The notes beneath the pieces were generated by a model that was not told where the DNA came from, ran no database searches, and saw nothing but the letters and a program-made list of their open reading frames with translations. A stretch of 64,000 nt of DNA from an uncultured Lachnospiraceae bacterium. Lineage in GTDB: Bacteria; Bacillota; Clostridia; Lachnospirales; Lachnospiraceae. Made by a program: the position numbers and the translations under genes. Numbering within the stretch: the first letter of the stretch is position 1; every line of letters begins with the position of its first letter. The DNA is taken from the NCBI GenBank assembly GCA_947165025.1, contig CAMUYQ010000001.1:496001-560000 (forward strand), in the 5' to 3' direction. Below, one piece after another: positions 25,187 to 32,799 of this stretch.

Positions 25187-26455
25187 TCATACTTTAAAAT
25201 CGGAATGATAGAATTCTTTTATATTATCCGATGAAAAACCGTCTTTTTCAAGTTGTTCCTTCTGAAACTTCTTGTTCTTGTTCATCATTGACACAAGAAC
25301 ACACTGTCCTTTTTCGCGAAGAGCTGCCGCCTCTTCCATTACGGATGCAATAAAATCGCTGTCGGCACCCTTTTCGATAAGAAAAGCCATCTTTTCGCCT
25401 TTTGCAGGTACTTTAAAATCCTTGTCCAGAAGGATCGTGATTATTCTCTCAAATCCGATGGAAAATCCGCATGCGCATACTTTGTTTCCGGTAAACTTTC
25501 CGATCATCTCATCGTATCGTCCGCCGCCTGCAACACTTGATGAGAACTCATTCATCGTGATCTCGAAAATGGTTCCCGTATAATAAGACATCCCGCGGAC
25601 AAGAGTCGGGTCAAATATAACGGAAAAATCTGCTTTTTTTACTCTTTCGACGCTTTTGATGATACCCGTAAGACTGTCCGCACAGCCCTCGGGAAGAAAA
25701 TCCCCGAGCTTTTGCGAAAGCTCTTCTATGAACCCTATACCCTCTTTGTTTCCTTCAAACAGCGAGATATACTTATCAACCGAAGCGGCATCAAAGCCGT
25801 TTGCAACTAAATCTTCCCTTACACCGTCGATACCGATCTTATCCATCTTGTCGAGTATGATGAACACGGTGTCAAGATCCTTCTCCTCGAATCCGCTGTA
25901 AGCGGCCATTGCTTTTAATATCCTTCTGTCATTGATCCTTACCGAGAAATCGGAAAAATCAAGCCTGCCAAGAAGAGTGGTCGTCGCAAGGATGAGCTCG
26001 ATCTCGGCAAGATTGGAAGGCTCTCCGAGTATATCGATATCACACTGCACGAACTGACGGAAACGTCCCTTCTGCGGTCTGTCGGCACGCCACACCGGTC
26101 CGATCTGAAGTGCCTTGAACGGTGCGGGAAGCTGCGACGCATTATTGGAATAATATCTTGAAAGCGGAACGGTAAGGTCATACCTTAAGCCCGAATCAAC
26201 AAGATCATCCTCCGATGAATCTGCACCGATCACGAGCTTCTCTCCTCTTTTCAATATCTTGAATATAAGTTTCTCATTCTCCCCGCCCTGTTTGCTCGAC
26301 AGGTTTTCTATATGTTCTACGGCGGGTGTCTCGATGGGCGTAAAGCCGAATGTTGAATATGTTTCCTTGACGAGGGATGTTACGTAATCCCTGATCTGCA
26401 TCTCCCTGGGCAGAACGTCCTTCATTCCCGTTGTGGGTTTTTTGATAAGTGCCAT
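25187..26455 (-). CDS. hisS: Histidyl-tRNA synthetase
   Basis: Class II aminoacyl-tRNA synthetase that charges tRNA-His. Length 422 is standard. Class II motif 1 lies near residues 40-60 (FTPIETPAVEHIENL), motif 2 near 113 (QIGPVWRADRPQKGRFRQF), and the HisRS-specific histidine A block is LVRGMSYYTGTIFEI near 275. Motif 3 reads GFSIGFERI near 325, and the C-terminal anticodon-binding domain follows. The start has AAAGGGGAAAG upstream and lies 20 nt after hemZ. No T-box leader is present, in keeping with its place inside a long operon. Confidence 0.95.
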   Translation of the reverse strand: MALIKKPTTGMKDVLPREMQIRDYVTSLVKETYSTFGFTPIETPAVEHIENLSSKQGGENEKLIFKILKRGEKLVIGADSSEDDLVDSGLRYDLTVPLSRYYSNNASQLPAPFKALQIGPVWRADRPQKGRFRQFVQCDIDILGEPSNLAEIELILATTTLLGRLDFSDFSVRINDRRILKAMAAYSGFEEKDLDTVFIILDKMDKIGIDGVREDLVANGFDAASVDKYISLFEGNKEGIGFIEELSQKLGDFLPEGCADSLTGIIKSVERVKKADFSVIFDPTLVRGMSYYTGTIFEITMNEFSSSVAGGGRYDEMIGKFTGNKVCACGFSIGFERIITILLDKDFKVPAKGEKMAFLIEKGADSDFIASVMEEAAALREKGQCVLVSMMNKNKKFQKEQLEKDGFSSDNIKEFYHSDFKV

Positions 26456-26475
26456 TGTCTTTCCCCTTTAACAGT

Positions 26476-27939
26476 TTATTGTTCAAAAAGTTTTCTTTTT
26501 TTATCTATCATTTCGTCGATCCTGTCAATATAGAGTGCAACATCTTTTACGTTGTCGCAACGCTCTATACGGCCATTGTCGAATACCCTTTTTGATATCG
26601 TTCCCGCTCCCGCGGCGGCTATGTCGGTCACCTCTTCCATAATGAGGATATTGTATATCCCGAACATGCCTTCCCGTGCGTATCCGACATTCTCAAAGTT
26701 TCCGGCCATGTTCTTCTGCCTGTAAAGATAATACGGAACAAGCCCGAGAGAATCACAGCACCCGGCAGCGATATCCATCATTCGGGGTGTATTTGTGCTT
26801 ACGATACCGGGATTGTCATCGAGGAATCTGTGCATCGACGCGGCCCTTTTGATCGCCATCGAATGGACCGTGACGCTGTCCGGAGCCAGCTCCCTTATCC
26901 TGTCAAAAGTATATTTTACATCCTCTTCGTCTTCACCCGGAAGTCCGAGTATCAGATCGGTGTTGATGTTTGAAAAACCTGCCCCTCTTGCTTTTTCAAA
27001 GGCCGAATAAACATCTTCCACGGTATGTCTTCGCCCGATCAGCTTAAGCGTTTTTTCGTTCATCGTCTGGGGGTTAACGCTTATCCTTGAGACATCGCAC
27101 TCCTTAAGTGCCAGAAGCTTTTCGTCGGTAATACTGTCGGGCCGCCCGGCTTCAACCGTAAACTCGCGAAGATCGGACAGATCGAAACTGCTTCTGATAT
27201 ATCCGAGAAGATCACGAAGCTCATCCGCCTCAAGAGTCGTCGGAGTTCCGCCTCCGATATAGATGCTGTCGCATTTTCTGTTTCTGTAATATCCGGAAAA
27301 GAAATCGATCTCACGCTTCAGCGTGGCGATATACTCTTTTGTCCGCTGTTTCCACGATACGATCGGATATGAAGTGAACGAACAGTACATGCAAGTTGTC
27401 GGACAGAACGGGATCCCGACATACAGACTGAATGAATCATCGGGGATCTGCTCCAGTATCTTTGCCTCGCGGTGTGCGATACTCACGGCAAGACCGATCT
27501 TGTCGTCGCTGCATAGATAGACCGACTTCATGTATTTTTTTATCTCTCTATCCGGCTCATTGTCGCGAAGCATCTTCATCGCGACCTTAACCGGTCTTAT
27601 CCCGGTCATCGTTCCCCAGGGAAGTGATCTTTTGGTTTTCTTTTCAAGTACCTCGTACAGTACCCTTTTTAATACATTTTTGACGCCCGCGCGGTCAAGA
27701 TCACAGTACTCTTTTTCCTGCGATATAACACCTTCTTCAGAAGGGACAGAAACTCGAACGCATCCGGATACTGTACTTTCTTTTCCGATATCCCCTGATG
27801 AAACATATACACTTATCAGGTCATCGTGCCTCTCATCTTCCAAGCACGTTTCTATCTTTACATCCTCTTCGGGATAAAAAGCCTTTACAAGTGAATGAAC
27901 ATCATAGGAATAACCTTTGCTGTTAAGAATCACTTTCAT
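26476..27939 (-). CDS. hemZ: HemZ-type oxygen-independent coproporphyrinogen III oxidase-like radical SAM enzyme
   Basis: A 487-residue radical SAM protein of the HemN/HemZ group. The N-terminal ~150 residues are a HemZ-specific extension. The CX3CX2C motif IPFCPTTCMYCSFTSYP lies near residue 175. Family blocks YIGGGTPTTLEADELR (~230), EAGRPDSITDEKL (~270) and RISVNPQTMNEKTL (~290) follow. HemZ proteins are widespread in clostridia that do not make full heme, so true coproporphyrinogen dehydrogenase activity is uncertain. GAGGAAA precedes the ATG. It sits between the MBL hydrolase and hisS in the long operon. Confidence 0.88.
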   Translation of the reverse strand: MKVILNSKGYSYDVHSLVKAFYPEEDVKIETCLEDERHDDLISVYVSSGDIGKESTVSGCVRVSVPSEEGVISQEKEYCDLDRAGVKNVLKRVLYEVLEKKTKRSLPWGTMTGIRPVKVAMKMLRDNEPDREIKKYMKSVYLCSDDKIGLAVSIAHREAKILEQIPDDSFSLYVGIPFCPTTCMYCSFTSYPIVSWKQRTKEYIATLKREIDFFSGYYRNRKCDSIYIGGGTPTTLEADELRDLLGYIRSSFDLSDLREFTVEAGRPDSITDEKLLALKECDVSRISVNPQTMNEKTLKLIGRRHTVEDVYSAFEKARGAGFSNINTDLILGLPGEDEEDVKYTFDRIRELAPDSVTVHSMAIKRAASMHRFLDDNPGIVSTNTPRMMDIAAGCCDSLGLVPYYLYRQKNMAGNFENVGYAREGMFGIYNILIMEEVTDIAAAGAGTISKRVFDNGRIERCDNVKDVALYIDRIDEMIDKKRKLFEQ

Positions 27940-28009
27940 CAGATGTTTCCTCTGTGTTCATCCATTTTGCATGCCCCGACCTCTTTGAAAAAAGGCCCAG
28001 TACGCCCAT
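27923..28009 (-). CDS. Possible 28-residue peptide between the MBL hydrolase and hemZ
   Basis: A short reading frame starts 4 nt after the hydrolase stop and ends inside hemZ, filling the gap exactly. The peptide has a hydrophobic/basic half (MGVLGLFSKRSGHAKW) and an acidic half (MNTEETSDESDS). No Shine-Dalgarno is present, so translation would depend on coupling to the upstream stop. It may be real or chance; nothing identifies a function. Confidence 0.22.
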   Translation of the reverse strand: MGVLGLFSKRSGHAKWMNTEETSDESDS

Positions 28010-28013
28010 GGCT

Positions 28014-28640
28014 TTAGGCACAAAAGGGGTTGCTGTCCTTTTCGCATCCTATGGTTGTGCTGTCACCGTGTCCGGGGTATACCTTTACATCGGGATCGAA
28101 TGTATCAACGAGCATATGAACGCTCTGCATCAGAACTCTTCCGTCTCCGGTCGGAAGATCGCTCCTTCCGATCGAGCCGCAAAACAGAGTATCGCCCGAG
28201 AAAAGCCACTTCTCGCTCTCAACATAATAGCAGCAGCTTCCGGCTGTATGTCCGGGAGTTGCGATGACTTTAAAATGCATTCCTTCGATATCAAATTCCT
28301 GACCGTCGGTAAGTTTTTCATCAACCTCAACCGTATACGGACGACGTATCTGATTTGATGCGTTAAGATCCGCATCACCGCAAAGCTTTACTTCAGCATC
28401 AAGCGCATAAAGTTTTGCTCCCGAAAGCTTTGTCAGTTCATGAACGCCCATTATGTGATCAAAATGCCCGTGTGTGAGAAGTATGGCACATACCTTCAGC
28501 CCGTTTTCCGACAGTTTGTCATAAAGACCGTTCTTGGCCGGATCGATCACAACGGCATTACCTGTTTCTACATCATATACGAAATAGCAGTTGGTCTCGA
28601 CCATTCCGAGAACCATTTTCCCTACTTTCAGTTTTCCCAT
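28014..28640 (-). CDS. MBL-fold metallohydrolase (glyoxalase II-like)
   Basis: A 208-residue single-domain metallo-beta-lactamase-fold hydrolase. The zinc motif ILLTHGHFDHIMG (HxHxDH) is near residue 54, the next ligand ATPGHTAGS near 127, the bridging Asp in LFSGDTLFCGSIGRSDLP near 150 and the last His in VYPGHGDSTTIG near 192. This is the YqgX/GloB-like arrangement, usually a thioester or related hydrolase of unknown substrate. The ATG shares one base with the rel stop (TGATG), so the two are translationally coupled, as is common in Firmicutes. Confidence 0.92.
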   Translation of the reverse strand: MGKLKVGKMVLGMVETNCYFVYDVETGNAVVIDPAKNGLYDKLSENGLKVCAILLTHGHFDHIMGVHELTKLSGAKLYALDAEVKLCGDADLNASNQIRRPYTVEVDEKLTDGQEFDIEGMHFKVIATPGHTAGSCCYYVESEKWLFSGDTLFCGSIGRSDLPTGDGRVLMQSVHMLVDTFDPDVKVYPGHGDSTTIGCEKDSNPFCA

Positions 28641-30928
28641 CAGCCTGATGTCCTTTCTATGTCGATGATACCGTTTATCGTTCTTATCTTTTCGACCACG
28701 TCGCGAAGCTCATCCTTACCGGATGTTGAAAATGACAGCATTATCGTTGCCGTTCCCTGCTTGCTCGTTCTTACGTTCATGTTCAGGATGCTGACGCCCT
28801 TATCGCTTAAAAATCTCGTCAGATCCATAAGAAGGCCCTGTCTGTCCTGTGCAAATATCCTTATGCCCGTCTCATAACGGTTACTGTCGTCCTCAGCGCC
28901 TTCCTCACGCTCCCAGACGGCTTCGATCAGCCTGGCGCGCTCATCTTCGGGAAGTGCGATGATATTGACACAGTCCGTTCTGTGGATCGATACTCCTCTT
29001 CCTCTTGTGACATATCCGACTATCTCATCACCGGGTATGGGGCTGCAGCACTTCGAAAATCGTACCGCAAGGTCGTCCGTTCCCTGAACGGCAACACCGC
29101 CGCTTCTCTTTACCGTAAGTTTCCTGTGGCTGGCTGCTTCCCTGACATCCTCGATGATCTCTTCATCGGTCATGATGTGCGGATGATCCCTGTCATACAG
29201 TTCCTTCATCCTGTTGACGATCTGTCCTTCGCGCATGCCTCCGTGTCCGACAGCCGCCCTGACTGCATCCCAGTCACGGAATCCGTACTTTTGCATTATC
29301 GCGTTCATGTACTGCGGTGTCATGATGAGCGAAGGATCCACATTGTTGGCCTTACAGAAGGCCAGAAGCATCTCCTTGCCCTTCTGGATATTATCATCCT
29401 TCAGTTCGTTTTTGAACCACTGGTTGATCTTGGTCTTGGCCTGGTTGGACTTGACTATGTTCAGCCAGTCACGGCTCGGTCCTCTCGAGTTCTGGCTTGT
29501 GATTATCTCGATACGGTCACCGTTCTGTATCTTGTAGTTGATCGTGGCAAGCTGTCCGTTGACACGTGCTCCGATCATACGGTTACCGACAGCGGAATGG
29601 ATCGCATAAGCGAAATCTATCGGATTTGATCCGGCGGGAAGCGTCTTGACATCACCCGTCGGTGTAAAGCAGTATACCGTGTCCGAATAAAGTTCGAGGT
29701 CTGATTTTAACGTGTTGAGGAATTCCTTGTTATCGGACAGGTTCACCTGCCACTCAAGGATCTGCCTCAGCCAGCTCATCTTCTCGGCTTCGGACTCTTC
29801 TATCTTCTTGCCGTCCGAACTTTCCTTATATTTCCAGTGAGCGGCGATACCGTACTCCGCGGTCTTATGCATCTCATACGTTCTGATCTGGATCTCAAAA
29901 GGACGTCCCGTAGGCCCGATAAGAGTCGTATGAAGACTCTGATACATGTTGGGCTTGGGCATCGCGATATAATCCTTGAAGCGTCCGGGGATCGGCTTGT
30001 ACATCTCATGTATGACACCGAGCGCCGCATAGCAGTCGGGTATCGTGTTTACTATGATCCTCACCGCGAACAGATCGTATATCTGGTCGAGCGTCTTATC
30101 CTGATTGAGCATCTTGCGGTAGATCGACATGAAATGCTTGACCCGCCCGTCGATGGTTGCATCTATTCCGGCATTCTTTATATGCTTTGAAACATCGTCT
30201 ACGATCTCCGAAACATATTTCTCACGCTCGGATTTGCGGATCTTGATCTTGTCCGCAAGATCGTAATAAACTTCCGGTTCAAGATATTTAAGCGACAGGT
30301 CGTCAAGTTCGACCTTCATCTTCGAAATACCCAGGCGCTGTGCAAGAGGCGCATATATATCCATCGTCTCTCTGGCGATCTCGATCTGGCGCTGCGGGGG
30401 CTGATACTGGAGTGTTCGCATATTGTGAAGTCTGTCGGCCAGTTTTACCATGATGACCCTGATGTCCTTTGCCATGGCAAGGAACATCTTTCTTAAGTTC
30501 TCGGCCTGGTATTCGAGCTTGTCGTCGTTGTACTTGATCTTTTCGAGCTTTGTGACACCGTCAACTATAAGCGCAACATAATTGCCGAACTGGTTTCTGA
30601 GCTGTTCGTCGGTGATTATCGTATCCTCGACAACATCGTGAAGTATTCCCGATACTATCGTTTCTTTGTCAAGCTGGAGTTCCGCCAGGATTATCGCGAC
30701 GGAAAGGGGATGGATTATATATGGCTCACCCGATTTTCTGAGCTGGTTTTTATGGGCCATATAGGCCAGATTGTAGGCTTTTTCGATAAGTGAGATATCA
30801 TCGGAGGGATGGTATTTTCTGACACGCGAAATGAGCTCCTGATACAGCTGTTCAGGACTTTGATTTTCCTGCAGCGCTTCAAATGCGCCGTCATCCAGTA
30901 TCAGTTCTGTCATTTTGCTCTCAGACAC
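28640..30928 (-). CDS. rel: Bifunctional (p)ppGpp synthetase/hydrolase
   Basis: Stringent-response enzyme making and degrading (p)ppGpp. The 762-residue protein has an HD hydrolase domain (~45-195) with intact HDVVEDT and the synthetase domain (~245-375) with RFKDYIAMPKPNMYQSLHT; the RFKD form is typical of bifunctional Mg2+ enzymes. Next come a TGS domain (~415-475, VYCFTPTGDVKTLPAGS), a helical/zinc-finger region with CCSPIPGDEIVGY (~645) and a C-terminal ACT domain (~690-760). The start is a GTG at 30928 with GGGAG 8 nt upstream, 3 nt beyond the SufB-like stop; an ATG five codons later is the alternative. It lies within the long operon from sufC. Confidence 0.95.
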   Translation of the reverse strand: MSESKMTELILDDGAFEALQENQSPEQLYQELISRVRKYHPSDDISLIEKAYNLAYMAHKNQLRKSGEPYIIHPLSVAIILAELQLDKETIVSGILHDVVEDTIITDEQLRNQFGNYVALIVDGVTKLEKIKYNDDKLEYQAENLRKMFLAMAKDIRVIMVKLADRLHNMRTLQYQPPQRQIEIARETMDIYAPLAQRLGISKMKVELDDLSLKYLEPEVYYDLADKIKIRKSEREKYVSEIVDDVSKHIKNAGIDATIDGRVKHFMSIYRKMLNQDKTLDQIYDLFAVRIIVNTIPDCYAALGVIHEMYKPIPGRFKDYIAMPKPNMYQSLHTTLIGPTGRPFEIQIRTYEMHKTAEYGIAAHWKYKESSDGKKIEESEAEKMSWLRQILEWQVNLSDNKEFLNTLKSDLELYSDTVYCFTPTGDVKTLPAGSNPIDFAYAIHSAVGNRMIGARVNGQLATINYKIQNGDRIEIITSQNSRGPSRDWLNIVKSNQAKTKINQWFKNELKDDNIQKGKEMLLAFCKANNVDPSLIMTPQYMNAIMQKYGFRDWDAVRAAVGHGGMREGQIVNRMKELYDRDHPHIMTDEEIIEDVREAASHRKLTVKRSGGVAVQGTDDLAVRFSKCCSPIPGDEIVGYVTRGRGVSIHRTDCVNIIALPEDERARLIEAVWEREEGAEDDSNRYETGIRIFAQDRQGLLMDLTRFLSDKGVSILNMNVRTSKQGTATIMLSFSTSGKDELRDVVEKIRTINGIIDIERTSG

Positions 30929-30931
30929 CGG

Positions 30932-31852
30932 CTACACTCCCAAAAATCCCGCAATTATCTTCTCTTCGGCCTCTTCTTCTGTCAGGCCGAGGGTCATCAG
31001 TTTGATTATCTGCTCGCCCGCGATCTTGCCGATCGCTGCTTCATGTATCAGATTTGCGTCAACGCTCGATGCAAAAAGAGCCGGACTTGCTGTGACTTTT
31101 CCGTCATCCGCAAGGATGGCATCGCATTCCGAATGGCCCGTACATCTGACGTTTCCGTTTATGACGGATTTATACTCCTGGGACGATCGTCCCTTTGCAA
31201 CGCTTCGCGACACAAGATCGACGCTTGAATCCTCGCCGTTAAGATCGACGGAAAATTCAGTTGATGCCGTCTCGCTGCCGTCAGTCATTATACTCTCATG
31301 GATGATGAGCTTTGCTTCTTTATCAAGGATCGCTTTTGTCTTGCGCAGCGTCCTGTCGACTCCCCTAAGCTGGATCGTTTCCATCTCAAGCACGGCTCTG
31401 TCGCCAAGTTCGGCATATGTTTCGGGATCTATCACGCGCTGTCCGCTGCCTTTTCCGATACCGATATGCTTTTCCTTGTACATAACACGCGAATCGCTCT
31501 CAAGGAAAAATCTGTGTATACCGTTATGTGCCGATCCTTCTTCGGAGTCTGTATGCACCCCGCACCCGGCCACTATCGTGACATCGGCACCGCTCTGAAC
31601 GTGAAAATCATTGTATACCAGATCCTTCACCGCGCTTTTTGTAACACAGGCGGGGATATACACAGTCTCCCCGACCGCTTCTTTTGAAATATAGATGTCG
31701 ATACCGCTTTTATCTTCTTTTTTGACTATGCGGATGTGATCGCTGTTTTGGAAACTTACGCATTCACCGTCCTGGCGGAGCGAATATGCGCCGTCAAAGA
31801 CCTTGTCCCAGTCTGTTATCTCTTTAAGTATCTCTTCCGTGATCTTATTCAT
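30932..31852 (-). CDS. SufB/SufD-family Fe-S scaffold protein (minimal type)
   Basis: A 306-residue SufB/D-core protein, much shorter than SufB of full Suf systems (~470). It has the beta-helix core, with GCGVHTDSEEGSAHNGIHRF near residue 105, and C-terminal helices, including the LFASSVDANLIHEAAIGKI stretch near 260 that holds the position of the conserved Glu/Ala region. It pairs with the SufC gene 1 nt upstream, and no SufS, SufU or full SufD gene is nearby. Such two-gene sets in anaerobes match what has been called the SUF-like minimal system. The ATG at 31852 has AGGAG 10 nt upstream. Role in Fe-S cluster assembly is a family inference, plausible given the two radical SAM enzymes in the window. 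Confidence 0.85.
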   Translation of the reverse strand: MNKITEEILKEITDWDKVFDGAYSLRQDGECVSFQNSDHIRIVKKEDKSGIDIYISKEAVGETVYIPACVTKSAVKDLVYNDFHVQSGADVTIVAGCGVHTDSEEGSAHNGIHRFFLESDSRVMYKEKHIGIGKGSGQRVIDPETYAELGDRAVLEMETIQLRGVDRTLRKTKAILDKEAKLIIHESIMTDGSETASTEFSVDLNGEDSSVDLVSRSVAKGRSSQEYKSVINGNVRCTGHSECDAILADDGKVTASPALFASSVDANLIHEAAIGKIAGEQIIKLMTLGLTEEEAEEKIIAGFLGV

Positions 31853-31853
31853 G

Positions 31854-32576
31854 TCAGAACATCTCCTGGCCCTTCGGGCAGTATGCCTTGTCTTTCCCCG
31901 ACAGGAGCGTGGGGAATATCTCGTCCCTTGTTCCCGATGAGGCGACAACGCCGTCCCTGATCACAATTATCTCGTCGGCAATATCAAGTATCCTCTCCTG
32001 ATGCGATATGATCAGAAGTGCACTGTCCCTGTCTTCTTTCAGCTTACCGAAAGCATCTATGAGACTTGTAAAGCTCCACAGATCAATCCCCGCCTCGGGC
32101 TCGTCAAACACGATGTAGTCGGCATCCCTGGCAAGTACCGTTGCAATCTCGATCCTCTTCATCTCCCCACCGGAAAGACCCGAGTCCATTTCGCGGTCCA
32201 TGTAATCTCTTGCACAAAGACCGACCTTCTCAAGGATCCTGCACATCTTCATCTCCGGCATATCCGCACCTGCCGCAGTCTCCATAAGAGTTCTTACGGT
32301 TATGCCTTTAAAACTTACGGGCTGCTGGAACGCGTATGCTATTCCACGCTTTGCCCTGTCAGTTATCGATATATCCGTGATATCCTCATCATCGAGAAAT
32401 ATCTTTCCCGAAGTAGGAACAAACAGTCCTGCGATAAGCTTTGCAAGACTTGTCTTGCCGCCCCCGTTAGGGCCGGTGATCACGGTGAGCTTTCCGCGCT
32501 CTATCGAAAGGCTGACTCCGTTTATGAGGTTTTCCTTTGTCGGCAGATCAAGCCGGACATTATCAAGTCTTAACAT
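31854..32576 (-). CDS. sufC: SufC-type Fe-S assembly ATPase
   Basis: A 240-residue ABC ATPase that drives conformational change of the SufB-type scaffold; it is soluble and not a transporter. Walker A is GPNGGGKTS near residue 36, the Q-loop AFQQPVSF near 83, the ABC signature SGLSGGEMKRIEIA near 135, Walker B YIVFDEPEAGID near 158 and the switch His in IISHQER near 193. ATG 32576 has AAAGGA 7 nt upstream. It is the first gene of a run reaching 20.8 kb, and follows the tRNA-Glu terminator, so a promoter should lie within or before that hairpin. I could not define its boxes. Confidence 0.92.
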   Translation of the reverse strand: MLRLDNVRLDLPTKENLINGVSLSIERGKLTVITGPNGGGKTSLAKLIAGLFVPTSGKIFLDDEDITDISITDRAKRGIAYAFQQPVSFKGITVRTLMETAAGADMPEMKMCRILEKVGLCARDYMDREMDSGLSGGEMKRIEIATVLARDADYIVFDEPEAGIDLWSFTSLIDAFGKLKEDRDSALLIISHQERILDIADEIIVIRDGVVASSGTRDEIFPTLLSGKDKAYCPKGQEMF

Positions 32577-32602
32577 AGGATAATCCTTTTCAAAACAAAA
32601 AT

Positions 32603-32630
32603 CCTCAGGTTTGCATCGCAACCCCTGAGG
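32603..32630 (-). terminator. Terminator after tRNA-Glu
   Basis: Minus-strand hairpin CCTCAGG/CCTGAGG (32624-32630 with 32603-32609), extended by TTGC/GCAA pairs, then ATTTTTGTTTT. It lies 30 nt past the tRNA and ahead of sufC. Confidence 0.85.
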
Positions 32631-32659
32631 CTCTTTTGTTCATGGACATATGCCAACAG

Positions 32660-32731
32660 CAGCTCGTAGGGGAATCGAACCCCTGTTTCCGCCGTGAGAG
32701 GGCGGCGTCTTAACCGCTTGACCAACGAGCC
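32660..32731 (-). tRNA. tRNA-Glu (anticodon CUC)
   Basis: A 72-nt cloverleaf reads from GGCTCGT at 32731. The acceptor stem GGCTCGT pairs with ACGAGCT (one G-U pair). The D arm holds GGTCAAGCGGTTAAGAC. The anticodon stem CCGCC/GGCGG carries the 7-nt loop CTCTCAC with anticodon CTC. The T arm is CAGGGGTTCGATTCCCCT, and the discriminator is G. The 3' CCA is not encoded. It reads GAG codons for glutamate. It stands alone, with its own terminator downstream. Confidence 0.95.
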
Positions 32732-32799
32732 GTACTTGACCATATTATACGAATTGGAACAAAAAAGCAAGCAGAATATTTAAAGGCGTGTTTTGCGCG

